64,000 bases of DNA from JAGXQV01 sp964527565 (GCA_964527565.1 CAZGOY010000003.1:71517-135516), one strand, 5' to 3'; positions 1 to 7,824 are shown, numbered from the stretch's first letter. Notes: a model not told the origin generated them from the sequence alone. Translations and numbers: made by a program.

Positions 1-1072
1 CGGCGAAGTGCTGGCCTTCGTCAGCAAGCCGGGGTTCGACCCCAACCTGTTCATCGACGGCATCGACCCGGTGAATTGGGACGCGCTCAACAACTCTCCC
101 GACCGGCCGCTCAACAATCGCGCCCTGCGCGGCCAGTATCCACCCGGCTCGACCATCAAGCCCTTCATGGCGCTGGCCGGTCTGGAACTGGGTAAGCGCA
201 CGCCATCCTACACCATTGCCGACCCCGGTTTTTTCACCCTGCCGGGCAGCAGCCACCGATACCGCGACTGGAAAGTGGGCGGACATGGCTCGGTGGATTT
301 GCACAAATCCATCGTGATTTCGTGTGACACTTACTACTATGGGCTGGCCAACGACCTAGGCCCTGACGCTATTTTCAATTTCATGAGCCGTTTCGGCTTC
401 GGCAAAAAAACCGGCATCGACATCGAGGGGGAGGCGTTCGGCCTGATGCCCTCGCGCGAGTGGAAAATGAAGCGCCACAAACAGAAATGGTATGCGGGCG
501 ACACCATCAGCGTCGGCATCGGCCAGGGCTATTGGCTTTCCACCCCGCTGCAACTGGCCTACGCCACCGCCATCCTGGCGAACAAGGGCGTGGCGGCGCA
601 ACCGCACCTGGTGCGCAGCATCCTCGACAACAAGAGCGGGAAAATTTCCAGCCTGCCGTTTCGCATCAACGCCGGACAGCCTTTCAAGGAAGACCACCTG
701 GAACGCATCCGCCTGGCGATGATCGACGTTACCCTGCCCGGCGGCACCGCCACGCGCGTGGGGGTCGGCGCGCCCTATCCGGTGGCGGGCAAGACCGGCA
801 CGGCGCAGGTCATCGGCATCAAGCAGAACGAAAAATACGTGGAAAGCCGCGTCGCCGAGCACCACCGCGACCATGCCCTGTTCATGGCCTACGCTCCGGC
901 CGACAACCCGAAAATCGCACTGGCCATCGTCGTCGAAAACGGCGGCCACGGCGGTTCAACGGCAGGGCCGATAGCGCGCCAGATACTGGATTTCTTCCTG
1001 CTCGGCAAACTGCCGGAAGATGCCGCCGCATCGGCGGAAGCCGCGACACCGGAGGATGAAGAACATGATTAG
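1..1072 (+). CDS. mrdA: Penicillin-binding protein 2 (MrdA), C-terminal part
   Basis: Peptidoglycan D,D-transpeptidase of the rod-elongation complex, acting in the periplasm with RodA. The 5' end lies outside the window, so only about 357 residues are visible. The transpeptidase motifs appear in order: S-T-I-K (SxxK, catalytic Ser) inside YPPGSTIKPF, S-C-D (SxN-like) before TYYYG, and K-T-G-T-A. The gene ends in an acidic/alanine-rich tail. It overlaps rodA by 8 bases, which implies translational coupling. The order mrdA-rodA-rlpA is standard in betaproteobacteria. Confidence 0.95.
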   Translation, partial: GEVLAFVSKPGFDPNLFIDGIDPVNWDALNNSPDRPLNNRALRGQYPPGSTIKPFMALAGLELGKRTPSYTIADPGFFTLPGSSHRYRDWKVGGHGSVDLHKSIVISCDTYYYGLANDLGPDAIFNFMSRFGFGKKTGIDIEGEAFGLMPSREWKMKRHKQKWYAGDTISVGIGQGYWLSTPLQLAYATAILANKGVAAQPHLVRSILDNKSGKISSLPFRINAGQPFKEDHLERIRLAMIDVTLPGGTATRVGVGAPYPVAGKTGTAQVIGIKQNEKYVESRVAEHHRDHALFMAYAPADNPKIALAIVVENGGHGGSTAGPIARQILDFFLLGKLPEDAAASAEAATPEDEEHD

Positions 1073-2159
1073 ACGCCTGTGGGCGCGCTTCGTGCTGCAT
1101 ATCGACGCGCCGCTGTTTTTCATGCTGCTGCCGCTGCTGCTGGTCGGCCTGATTTCAATTTACAGTGCCAACAACCAGGAGTTTGCGCTGGCGGGCAAAC
1201 AGATGGTGAACATGGCCATCGCCCTGGCGCTGATGTGGCTGGTGGCCAACATTCCGCCGCCGCATCTGGCGCGCATCGCCATCCCCCTGTACGTGGGCGG
1301 CCTGCTGCTGCTGGTCGGCGTGGCGCTGTTCGGCGAGATCAGCCACGGCGCGCGTCGCTGGCTGCACGTCGGCGTGACGCGCATCCAACCCTCCGAATTG
1401 ATGAAACTCGCCGTTCCGCTGATGCTGGCGTGGTTCCTGGCGCAGCGCGAGAAAACCCTCAATTTCAAGGATTTCACCACCGCCGCCGTGTTGCTCCTGC
1501 TGCCGGTCGGGTTGATCCTCAAGCAGCCGGATCTCGGCACCGCCACCCTGATTCTGGCATCGGGTTTTTACGTGCTGTTTCTCGCCGGCCTTTCCTGGCG
1601 CGTCATGTTCACCCTGCTGGGGACCGCGCTGGTCAGCGCTCCGCTGTTGTGGTCGGCCCTGCACGATTACCAGCGCCAACGCATCCTGACGCTGCTTGAC
1701 CCCACTCAGGACCCGCTCGGCAGCGGCTACCACATCATCCAGTCGACCATCGCCCTGGGTTCCGGGGGCGCTTTCGGCAAGGGCTGGGTCAGGGGAACGC
1801 AGGCGCATCTCGATTTCCTGCCGGAACGCACCACCGACTTCATCTTCGCCGTGTATGGCGAAGAATTCGGCCTGCTGGGCGTCCTGCTGCTGCTGGCGCT
1901 GTACCTGCTGGTGATCGGGCGCGGCATGGTGATCGCCATGAATGCGCCGACGCTGTTCAGCCGTCTGCTGGCGGGCAGCATCACCCTGACCTTCTTTACC
2001 TACGCCTTCGTCAACATGGGCATGGTCAGCGGCATCCTGCCGGTAGTCGGCGTCCCCCTGCCGCTGGTAAGCTATGGCGGCACATCCATCGTCACCCTGA
2101 TGCTCGGTTTCGGCATACTGATGAGCATCAATACTCACAGAAAGCTGGTGCAGACATGA
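1065..2159 (+). CDS. rodA: RodA, SEDS peptidoglycan glycosyltransferase
   Basis: Multi-pass inner-membrane SEDS protein (364 aa) that polymerises glycan strands together with PBP2 during cell elongation. The sequence shows about ten hydrophobic segments and the SEDS signatures LKQPDLGTA and the late VNMGMVSGILPVVGVPLPLVSYGGTS stretch. ATG 1065 is chosen because GGAGG at 1051-1055 sits nine bases upstream. An in-frame ATG at 1056 abuts that motif and is less likely. The stop overlaps the rlpA start (ATGA). Confidence 0.96.
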   Translation: MIRRLWARFVLHIDAPLFFMLLPLLLVGLISIYSANNQEFALAGKQMVNMAIALALMWLVANIPPPHLARIAIPLYVGGLLLLVGVALFGEISHGARRWLHVGVTRIQPSELMKLAVPLMLAWFLAQREKTLNFKDFTTAAVLLLLPVGLILKQPDLGTATLILASGFYVLFLAGLSWRVMFTLLGTALVSAPLLWSALHDYQRQRILTLLDPTQDPLGSGYHIIQSTIALGSGGAFGKGWVRGTQAHLDFLPERTTDFIFAVYGEEFGLLGVLLLLALYLLVIGRGMVIAMNAPTLFSRLLAGSITLTFFTYAFVNMGMVSGILPVVGVPLPLVSYGGTSIVTLMLGFGILMSINTHRKLVQT

Positions 2160-3250
2160 AAAAATACTTAACCCGAACATTTCATGAAAATGTTGCCTTT
2201 CCGGTAGGAGGGGGCTCTTGTGCCCTTCAGGGTATGCCCCCGAGCTTTTTCTTTCAATCGCGAAAAAATCAAAATCTCGGGGCCAAGGCCCCTCCTACAG
2301 AATCGTGTGGCATTCATGAAAATTTTGGATTAAAAAAATGCTTGGCTGTATTGGCGATTCTCGGGCTGACGGCGTGTTCCAGTGTCCCCACCCCGTCACC
2401 GGTGGCGGAGCGGCAGGCGGCAGCTCCCGCGCCGCAGGCCGCGGTCGCCGAACGCGCCGTCCCCCAAGCGGGCGGCGGCTATTACAAGGACGATGGTCCC
2501 GGCGACAATCCGCCACCCAACCTCGACGCCATCCCGGACGCCGTGCCGCGCATGGAACCGCTGCACCGTTTTGCCAACCGCCCCTATACCGTGCTCGGGC
2601 AATCCCACACCCCCGCCACCGAACTGCGCCCCTGGCGCGAAGCCGGAGTAGCCAGCTGGTACGGGCGGCGTTATCACGGCAAGCGCACCTCCAGCGGCGA
2701 GCCTTACGACATGTACGGCATGAGTGCCGCACACCGCACCCTGCCGATCCCCAGCTATGTGCGCGTCACCAACCCGGCGAACCAGCGTTCCGTGGTGGTG
2801 CGCGTCAATGACCGCGGCCCCTTTCACAGCGACCGCGTGATTGACCTTTCCTACACGGCCGCTTATAAGCTCGGCATCCTGCAAGGCGGCAGCGGGCGGG
2901 TGGAAGTGGAAAGCCTCGACCCGCGCGCCCCACTGGCCGCTGCCCAGCCGTCGGCCAGACCGCAGCCGCCCGTAGCCGCCGCGCCCCTCCAGGCGGCAAT
3001 GGTGGCGGCGGCGGACAGCGGCGGCATCTACGTGCAGCTTGGCGCCTTCGGCATGGTGGAAAACGCCGAACAGTTCCGCGACAAGCTCAGGATGGCGCTG
3101 ACGCAGTTTGCCGACAAGCTGCAAGTGGTCACGGCGGACGGCCTTTTCAAGGTGCGCGTCGGCCCTTATGCCGACCAGGCGCAAGCCAGCCACAGCGCTG
3201 CGGAAATCCGCAGGGCGCTGAACATCAATACGATGGTGATTTTCCGCTGA
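2156..3250 (+). CDS. rlpA: RlpA septal-ring lytic transglycosylase lipoprotein with in-frame repeat insertion
   Basis: RlpA is an outer-membrane lipoprotein that cleaves denuded glycan at the septum. The double-psi beta-barrel core is visible around residues 155-250 (GVASWYGRRYHGKRTSSGE, then VNDRGPF and IDLSYTAA). A C-terminal SPOR domain covers about residues 285-364. The N-terminus is unusual. Codons 1-3 (MKK) are followed by 58 codons of palindromic repeat DNA (2165-2338), and only then by CLAVLAILGLTACSS, the rest of a lipoprotein signal with its lipobox. Removing the repeat restores MKKCLAVLAILGLTACSS. The start overlaps the rodA stop, which supports 2156 as the original start. Export of the extended form is uncertain. 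Confidence 0.9.
   Translation: MKKYLTRTFHENVAFPVGGGSCALQGMPPSFFFQSRKNQNLGAKAPPTESCGIHENFGLKKCLAVLAILGLTACSSVPTPSPVAERQAAAPAPQAAVAERAVPQAGGGYYKDDGPGDNPPPNLDAIPDAVPRMEPLHRFANRPYTVLGQSHTPATELRPWREAGVASWYGRRYHGKRTSSGEPYDMYGMSAAHRTLPIPSYVRVTNPANQRSVVVRVNDRGPFHSDRVIDLSYTAAYKLGILQGGSGRVEVESLDPRAPLAAAQPSARPQPPVAAAPLQAAMVAAADSGGIYVQLGAFGMVENAEQFRDKLRMALTQFADKLQVVTADGLFKVRVGPYADQAQASHSAAEIRRALNINTMVIFR
2165..2338. repeat. REP/MITE-like palindromic element, copy A (inside rlpA)
   Basis: Imperfect palindrome of about 174 bp. The outer ends read TTAACCCGAACATTTCATG, mirrored near 2313-2333. The inner stem pairs GTAGGAGGGGGC with GGCCCCTCCTAC. The same architecture recurs at 8801-8947 and 12631-12775 with different stem bases. 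It lies between A-runs (2159-2164 and 2332-2338), possibly a short target duplication. Its length is a multiple of three and it carries no stop in the rlpA frame. Confidence 0.85.
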
Positions 3251-3322
3251 GGGGCGCGTGTAGCGCGATGGTCCTGCTAGGTGTATAGTCAGTTCTTACC
3301 CAATCTTACACGCGGGCGAAAA

Positions 3323-3583
3323 ATGGAAACAACCCGACTATCCAGCAAGGGGCAGGTCATTCTTCCCAAATTCGTGCGGGATTCCCATCACTGGGTTCCA
3401 GGTACTGAATTTGTCATTGAGGACACCCCTGACGGGGTGCTGCTCCGCCCCGCAAAATCCTTCAAGCCGACACGCCTGGAAGACGTGATTGGCTGCACCG
3501 GCTACAAGGGCCCGGCAAAAACGCTGGAAGAAATGGAAGAAGCCATTGCCCTGGGGGTCAAGGAACGCCATGCTCGCGGTTGA
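3323..3583 (+). CDS. AbrB/MazE-type antitoxin (VapB-like)
   Basis: 86-residue protein starting METTRLSSKGQVILPKFVRD, a swapped-hairpin AbrB DNA-binding fold, followed by an acidic C-terminal tail that would bind the toxin. In this family the antitoxin neutralises the PIN-domain toxin and represses its own operon. The stop overlaps the following vapC start by 14 bases. ATG 3323 is chosen because the AbrB domain begins directly there. An upstream in-frame start at 3281 would add 14 residues outside the domain. Confidence 0.88.
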   Translation: METTRLSSKGQVILPKFVRDSHHWVPGTEFVIEDTPDGVLLRPAKSFKPTRLEDVIGCTGYKGPAKTLEEMEEAIALGVKERHARG

Positions 3584-3959
3584 CACCAATCTCATCGTCA
3601 GGCTGCTCACCCGTGATGACGCAGATCAAGCCCGGCGCGCCGCAGCGCTGTTTTCCGGCGAACAGATTTTCATCTCCAAGACCGTGCTGCTTGAAACCGA
3701 GTGGGTATTGCGCTTCTCGTATGAATTGTCGCGCAACATCATCCTGCTGGCCTTGCGTAATGTTGTCGGTCTGCCGAATGTCCATGTGGAGCGGCAAGAT
3801 GAAATCGCCGCCGCGCTTGATGGGCTGGAACAGGGGCTGGACTTCGCCGATGCGCTGCATCTTGCAGGCAGCCGGTGCGCGGGGAGATTCGCCACCTTCG
3901 ATAAAAAGCTGGTTAGCCGCGCTGGAATACTGACGGATATCGAGTTGGTATTGGCGTAG
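3570..3959 (+). CDS. vapC: PIN-domain toxin (VapC family)
   Basis: 129-residue PIN-domain ribonuclease. It begins MLAVDTNLIVRLLTRDD, with the first catalytic Asp in DTN. A conserved Glu follows (LLETEWVL), then FADALHLA and a final Asp (TFDKK). VapC toxins cut tRNA or rRNA and are held inactive by the upstream antitoxin, with which this gene overlaps. The last 50 or so bases and the stop are duplicated at 4725-4781, beyond the next TA module. Confidence 0.9.
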   Translation: MLAVDTNLIVRLLTRDDADQARRAAALFSGEQIFISKTVLLETEWVLRFSYELSRNIILLALRNVVGLPNVHVERQDEIAAALDGLEQGLDFADALHLAGSRCAGRFATFDKKLVSRAGILTDIELVLA

Positions 3960-3964
3960 CCCGT
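3908..3964 (+). repeat. Direct repeat 1, left copy (vapC 3' end)
   Basis: 57 bp covering the last codons and stop of vapC. The right copy at 4725-4781 differs at three positions. The two copies bracket the RHH/ParE module at 4101-4699. Confidence 0.9.
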
Positions 3965-4100
3965 GCAATAAGCTTTTGTGCTTTGTACCAGAACATGCGG
4001 CGCAATGCCCTGCGGGATTGCGCGGGCGGCCAAGGGTATATGGCATGATGTAGCACAGACGTGCTACAGTTAGCGCGGATTTCAACTCTGGGAGACAGTC

Positions 4101-4385
4101 ATGCCCACGACAACCATACGCATGCCGGAAGACCTGAAAGCCCGCGTCGCGGCGGCGGCTAGACGTGCCGACACAACTCCGCACGGCTTCATTCTGGAGG
4201 CTATTGCGGAAAAGGCGGCGCAGGAGGAGCGTCGTGCTGATTTCGACGGGGTGGCGGAGGATCGCTATGCCCGCATCGTTGCCTCAGGCAAGACGATTCC
4301 GTGGCAGGAAATGCGCGGCTATCTGGAAGCCCGTATCGCCGGCAAAGCCGTCAAACGCCCATTGGCGCACAAGTTGGCGCGCTGA
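4101..4385 (+). CDS. Ribbon-helix-helix (CopG-like) antitoxin
   Basis: 94-residue protein opening MPTTTIRMPEDLKARVAAAARRADTT, the beta strand and first helix of an RHH DNA-binding domain. The basic/hydrophobic C-terminal region would contact the toxin. A strong GGGAGA ribosome site sits just upstream. It precedes a ParE-type toxin by two bases. RHH antitoxins of this kind repress their own promoter. The exact subfamily is not certain. Confidence 0.85.
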   Translation: MPTTTIRMPEDLKARVAAAARRADTTPHGFILEAIAEKAAQEERRADFDGVAEDRYARIVASGKTIPWQEMRGYLEARIAGKAVKRPLAHKLAR

Positions 4386-4387
4386 GC

Positions 4388-4699
4388 GTGTCGCACATCG
4401 AACTTGCGCCCGAGGTCGCGGATGATTTCGAGCGCATACTCGATCACCTTACCAACTATCAGGTTGAGAATCCCGGGTTGCGCATTAGGGAAATCATCGA
4501 GGCGTTTAACGTGCTGGAGCACAACCCGCTGATTGGGCGCCCCGTGAACAACGACAAGCACGAGCTGGTGATCGGGCGCCGCTCGCACGGTTACGTGGCC
4601 TTGTACCGTTACGTTGCCGAAGTCGATACGGTTTTTGTTCTTGCCGTGCGCAGCCAGCGAGAAGCCGGCTATGCGGAGCGAACCGGCCAACAGCTGTAA
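4388..4699 (+). CDS. ParE/RelE-family toxin
   Basis: 103-residue protein read from GTG 4388, directly after the antitoxin stop. The sequence SHIELAPEVADDFERILDHL followed by NPLIGRPV, GYVALYRYV and VFVLAVRSQREAGY matches the ParE/RelE fold (R-x-Y-x-x-x-Y core, hydrophobic beta strands). ParE proteins poison gyrase and RelE proteins cut mRNA. Sequence alone does not decide between them. A partial copy of the previous vapC 3' end follows 25 bases after the stop. Confidence 0.85.
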   Translation: MSHIELAPEVADDFERILDHLTNYQVENPGLRIREIIEAFNVLEHNPLIGRPVNNDKHELVIGRRSHGYVALYRYVAEVDTVFVLAVRSQREAGYAERTGQQL

Positions 4700-4724
4700 A
4701 GCCTAACGCACCCGTCCGGCGCGG

Positions 4725-4781
4725 GCTGGTTAGCCGCGCCGGAATGCTGACGGATATCGAGTTGGTATTGGCATAGCCCGT
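4725..4781 (+). repeat. Direct repeat 1, right copy (vapC 3'-end duplicate)
   Basis: 57 bp matching 3908-3964 with three substitutions. It still encodes the VapC C-terminal residues LTDIELVLA and a stop, but has no upstream gene body. It marks the right border of the second TA cassette. Confidence 0.9.
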
Positions 4782-4846
4782 AGGGTGCCATAAGCGTAGC
4801 GCATTGCCCTCTGGTCAGACAGAACGAAAGGCATCTGGATTCTGGA

Positions 4847-5155
4847 TTAGCGCCCAATTTCTCTTAGCATTGCTTCCCGCAAAATCGAGTTTAAGCGGGT
4901 TTGGTAACCCTTCCCTTTGGATTTGAGCCACATTAGCACGTCGGCGTCCACGCGCACCGTGGTGGCCGCCTTCGTCGGTTTGTAGAAGGGGTTGCGTACC
5001 GCGTTCTTCCAGAATTCATCGGTAAGCGGCGGAATGTCGCTGTAGTCGATCTGGTCATCCGGCATTGCAGCCAACGCGGCTAATTCGGCCTTCTGTTTTT
5101 CCGTCAACGGCGGCAGGTTGGCCGGGTCGATCTTGTATTCAATGGTTTTGCTCAT
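4847..5155 (-). CDS. brnA: BrnA-type antitoxin
   Basis: 102-residue protein with an acidic N-terminal half (DQIDYSDIPPLTDEFWKNA) and a C-terminal RHH segment (TTVRVDADVLMWLKSKGKGYQTRLNSILREAM), as expected for BrnA. BrnA dimers bind BrnT and repress the operon. Its ATG lies inside the 3' end of brnT, the usual coupled arrangement. The partner toxin upstream carries a premature stop, so this antitoxin may now act alone. Confidence 0.9.
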   Translation of the reverse strand: MSKTIEYKIDPANLPPLTEKQKAELAALAAMPDDQIDYSDIPPLTDEFWKNAVRNPFYKPTKAATTVRVDADVLMWLKSKGKGYQTRLNSILREAMLREIGR

Positions 5156-5429
5156 AGCGTTTTCTCTCTTTCGGGTCGGCACGTCGCGCCGAAATAATGC
5201 GGATGATCTCGGCACCGCTTTAATCCTCGCCAACGGTATGCGCCACAAGCAGCAGCAAACGCCCGTCCACCATTCCAATGGTCTGCCAGCGGTGCTCCCC
5301 GTTTTCGATACGGTCTTGCTCCACCAACTGGAACGGATCGGCGAAGGCGCGGGCGGCAGTCTCGAAACTAACGCGGTGCTTGGCCAAGTTGCGTTCGGCC
5401 TTCTTCTCGTCCCAGACAAATTTAATCAT
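5139..5429 (-). pseudogene. brnT: BrnT-type toxin interrupted by an in-frame TAA
   Basis: BrnT is a RelE-fold ribonuclease. The first 69 codons read MIKFVWDEKKAERNLAKHRVSFETA...LVAHTVGED and then hit TAA at 5222-5220. Without any frame change the reading continues SGAEIIRIISARRADPKERKRYE to a stop at 5141-5139, overlapping brnA. That restores the usual BrnT C-terminus and a 96-codon length. The toxin is therefore nonsense-mutated, most simply inactivated, since the lost end holds conserved Arg residues. Programmed readthrough cannot be excluded. Confidence 0.88.
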
Positions 5430-5499
5430 GCTTCGATGTTAGTACAAACTTGTAATTTTTGAAATAAAAAAGACACTCATAGCCCGTACAATCGGCGAT

Positions 5500-5535
5500 A
5501 AAAAACCCGCCGCAGTTGCCCGCGGCGGGTTTTTA
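5500..5535 (-). terminator. Rho-independent terminator after the prepilin gene
   Basis: GC-rich hairpin AACCCGCCGC / GCGGCGGGTT flanked by A-runs and T-runs on both sides. It can serve the minus-strand prepilin gene that ends at 5554, and could work in either direction. Confidence 0.85.
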
Positions 5536-5553
5536 ATTCCGTTAAGCCTTGAA

Positions 5554-6210
5554 TTACAGCATGTCGCGGCAGATGGTGTAAGTTTGCGCCTCATCGTAAG
5601 CTGCGGCTGCTGCCGCTGCCGGTGCGGTTGCCCCACCCCCTAGGTTGGCACGCAGGGTCCCACCGTTCGATGCGCTATCGTCAAGCTGAACATCGAGCGC
5701 CCGTGCGGCCTTGCCGGGAACATTGCTCATGCACACCGACAGGCGGGCGGCGGGGCGCCCTTGTGAAGCGGCATTGTTAATGCTGGTGCGTCCGCCAAAG
5801 GCATTGGTCGGCAATGCATCGACAACGGCGCCGAGCCTGTGGTCACCCGTGAGAAATCCGGCAGCACGCAGGTGAGCGAAAAAAGTCGCCGTTTCGCCAG
5901 TGGCCGCGAAAGTATCCGCGTTGGCGGCGGCAATGGCACCGTTGATGTTACCCGCCAACGTCACTGTCGCCCAGTTCCCGCCACGCGCGATGAGTGCGGC
6001 AAGGTCGCCATCGTCGCCGGGCAGACGGCGATAGCGGTCAATATAGCCGTTATAAGCCGCAACAATGCCGTTCATGTCATTGGCCGCACTTTTGGCGCGA
6101 CTGCTTTCAATCAGTTCCTGCCCCTTCATCACTCCGCCCAGCAGCAGGCCGATGATCACCAGTACGATGGCGATTTCAATCAGGGTAAAACCAGACTGTT
6201 TCGATTTCAT
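5554..6210 (-). CDS. Type IV prepilin-like protein
   Basis: 218-residue protein. The short leader MKSKQSG is followed by FTLIEIAIVLVIIGLLLGG, the type III (prepilin) cleavage and N-methylation site and hydrophobic alpha helix. The rest is a small-residue-rich globular domain with cysteines near the C-terminus (SVCMSN, TICRDML). It would be processed by PilD and assembled into a pilus or pseudopilus. No assembly genes are adjacent. A second prepilin-like gene lies at 7825-8550 and a PilB/GspE-type ATPase at 19271. Confidence 0.9.
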   Translation of the reverse strand: MKSKQSGFTLIEIAIVLVIIGLLLGGVMKGQELIESSRAKSAANDMNGIVAAYNGYIDRYRRLPGDDGDLAALIARGGNWATVTLAGNINGAIAAANADTFAATGETATFFAHLRAAGFLTGDHRLGAVVDALPTNAFGGRTSINNAASQGRPAARLSVCMSNVPGKAARALDVQLDDSASNGGTLRANLGGGATAPAAAAAAAYDEAQTYTICRDML

Positions 6211-6494
6211 GATTCGTTGTCTCCCAATTTCAGGTTGATAAAATTTGTGTGCATTCGTGCAGGTCAAGACCCTATATCGGCAGATAGGGAAAAACCTTGT
6301 GAAAAATGCGTGGTTCCGGCTGGGGATTATAGGGGGGCGCATTCTCGACGGCAAGAGAATTGACATATCTTTCAGCAAGCTATGACGATGTTCTAAAATT
6401 TCCTGCAAAATAAAACCCCTGCGCAACTCCCCACGCATACCCTACGGCATGGTAGACTAAACCAATCAAACTTAGTTCAATAAAGGAAATGGTC
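6211..6494. other. Intergenic region between divergent prepilin and TA genes
   Basis: 284 bases without a supported gene. They must hold the divergent promoters of the prepilin gene and the Phd/PIN module. AAAGGA at 6482 is placed well for the antitoxin start at 6495. No clear operator or RNA element was recognised. Confidence 0.5.
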
Positions 6495-6740
6495 ATGTTG
6501 ACAGTCAATATCCACGAAGCCAAAACCCAACTCTCACGTCTGGTAGAGCAGGCGGTAAAGGGTGAGCCGTTTATTATCGCCAAGGCGGGAAAGCCCCTGG
6601 TGAAGGTAATCCGGCTGGACGCACCTTCAGCAGAACACGTCAGCCGCTTGGGTTTCATGGCGGGACAGATTGCCGTGCCAGATGATTTCGACAGCATGGG
6701 CAGCGGAGAGATCGAAACGCTCTTTGGTGGCGAAGAATGA
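6495..6740 (+). CDS. Phd/YefM-type antitoxin
   Basis: 81-residue protein MLTVNIHEAKTQLSRLVEQAVKGEPFIIAKAGKPLVKVIRLD, the classical Phd/YefM N-terminal DNA-binding fold, with an acidic disordered tail (IAVPDDFDSMGSGEIETLFGGEE). The ATG at 6495 is preferred over 6489 because the AAAGGA ribosome site is then eight bases away. It overlaps the PIN toxin start. It should neutralise the toxin and autorepress. Confidence 0.9.
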   Translation: MLTVNIHEAKTQLSRLVEQAVKGEPFIIAKAGKPLVKVIRLDAPSAEHVSRLGFMAGQIAVPDDFDSMGSGEIETLFGGEE

Positions 6741-7123
6741 AGCTGCTGCTGGACACCCACCTGTTGCTGTGGGCGGCGGGTTCACCGGAACGGTTGTCGG
6801 CCACGGCGCGCCAGCTACTCGACAACCCGCATAACGAACTGGTTTTCAGCGCCGCCAGCCTTTGGGAAATCACCATCAAACGCGGCCTTGGCCGTTCTGA
6901 TTTTCAAGTGGATGCGCGCGTGCTGCGCCGCGGCTTGTTGGACAACGGCTACCGGGAATTGGCGGTCACCAGCGAACATACCGTTTCTGTCGATAGCTTG
7001 CCGCTCATTCATAAAGATCCGTTCGACCGCATTCTGGTCGCGCAGGCGACCGTCGAAGGCATTGCCCTGTTGACGTCGGATACCTTGGTGGCGAGGTATC
7101 CCGGGCCGGTGCGCCTGGTTTAA
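6737..7123 (+). CDS. PIN-domain toxin (VapC family) paired with Phd antitoxin
   Basis: 128-residue PIN domain beginning MKLLLDTHLLLWAAGSPERLS, with the first Asp in LLDTH, the Glu in LWEITIK, and the late Asp cluster KDPFDRILVAQA plus LLTSD. This is the subgroup usually found with Phd-type antitoxins. It is translationally coupled to the antitoxin (ATGA). The likely activity is RNA cleavage. Confidence 0.9.
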   Translation: MKLLLDTHLLLWAAGSPERLSATARQLLDNPHNELVFSAASLWEITIKRGLGRSDFQVDARVLRRGLLDNGYRELAVTSEHTVSVDSLPLIHKDPFDRILVAQATVEGIALLTSDTLVARYPGPVRLV

Positions 7124-7193
7124 ATCTTCGGCGCCATGCTCGAATCGGGCCTGCGAATTGCGCGCCCCCTGCTCAGACACTACAATCGACGCC

Positions 7194-7703
7194 ATGGCTC
7201 ACCTTCACGACACCGGCTACAAATACCTCTTCGCGCATGCCGACCTGGTGGAGCACGCGCGCGACACGGATGAAGTCAAGCGCGCCATCCGCTATGTGGG
7301 CCAGGCGGTCGCCCGATCGCCGTTCAAGCAGACGATAGACAAAGCCGTGATGCAGTGGCTGCACTACCGGATGGACAACACGTTGTCCGAACTGCATCTG
7401 CCGGACGTGGATGACATACTGAAAGGAACTGAAATGATCGAAACGAATATGGCTAGAATACAGGCCAAGGCCGTGGCTGAAGGGGTGGCTGAGGGGATTC
7501 TGCTCGGCAAGCTCGAAGGCAAGCTCGAAGGCAAGCTCGAAGGCGAATCCATGCTGCTTGAGCGCCAGATCACCAAGCGCTTCGGCCCCCTCACCGACCA
7601 AACCCATACCCGCCTCAGAGCCGCCACGACGGACCAGCTAGAGACTTGGGCAGAGCGCATTCTGGATGCCAAAACGCTGGCGGAGGTCTTCAACGACCAT
7701 TGA
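7194..7703 (+). pseudogene. Rpn/YhgA-type PD-(D/E)XK nuclease remnant with internal deletion
   Basis: 169-codon open frame. The first 20 or so residues (HDTGYKYLFAHADLVEH) match the start of Rpn-like recombination-promoting nucleases. The end (ITKRFGPLTDQ...LETWAERILDAKTLAEVF) matches their C-terminal DUF4351-like part. The central PD-(D/E)XK catalytic core is missing, since intact members are about twice this length. A 12-bp tandem repeat (7509-7544) encodes three KLEG units. It is probably a non-functional deletion derivative. Confidence 0.75.
7509..7544 (+). repeat. 12-bp tandem repeat, three units
   Basis: AAGCTCGAAGGC repeated three times without mismatch, encoding (KLEG)x3 in the linker of the Rpn-like remnant. 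Replication slippage is the likely origin. Confidence 0.9.
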
Positions 7704-7705
7704 GG

Positions 7706-7801
7706 GTGAATCTGACGGCGGTGGCCTATGTGGACCTGAACCCGACTCGCGCCAGGATAATGGCCCGCGAAAAAGGCTCCCACGGTGTTTTCCTTTATTG
7801 A
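7706..7801 (+). pseudogene. Fragment of a REP-associated tyrosine transposase (Y1_Tnp/RAYT)
   Basis: 31 codons read VNLTAVAYVDLNPTRARIMAREKGSHGVF and then a stop. The AYVDLNPxRA block is the signature that follows the catalytic Tyr region in RAYT/IS200-like transposases. There is no start or catalytic HUH motif, so this is a decayed remnant directly after the Rpn remnant. RAYTs mobilise REP palindromes, and REP-like palindromes are present in this window. Confidence 0.75.
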
Positions 7802-7824
7802 ACCTGGATGATTCAGAGCAGCCA

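Noticed and set aside
1155..2180. Long minus-strand open frames opposite rodA, and similar ones opposite norB (16825-18078), gspE and others
   Set aside because: Low-complexity His/Gln/Arg-rich translations typical of antisense shadows of GC-rich membrane-protein genes.
7509..7544. Short tandem repeat as a CRISPR array
   Set aside because: Twelve-base units without spacers, in frame inside a protein remnant.
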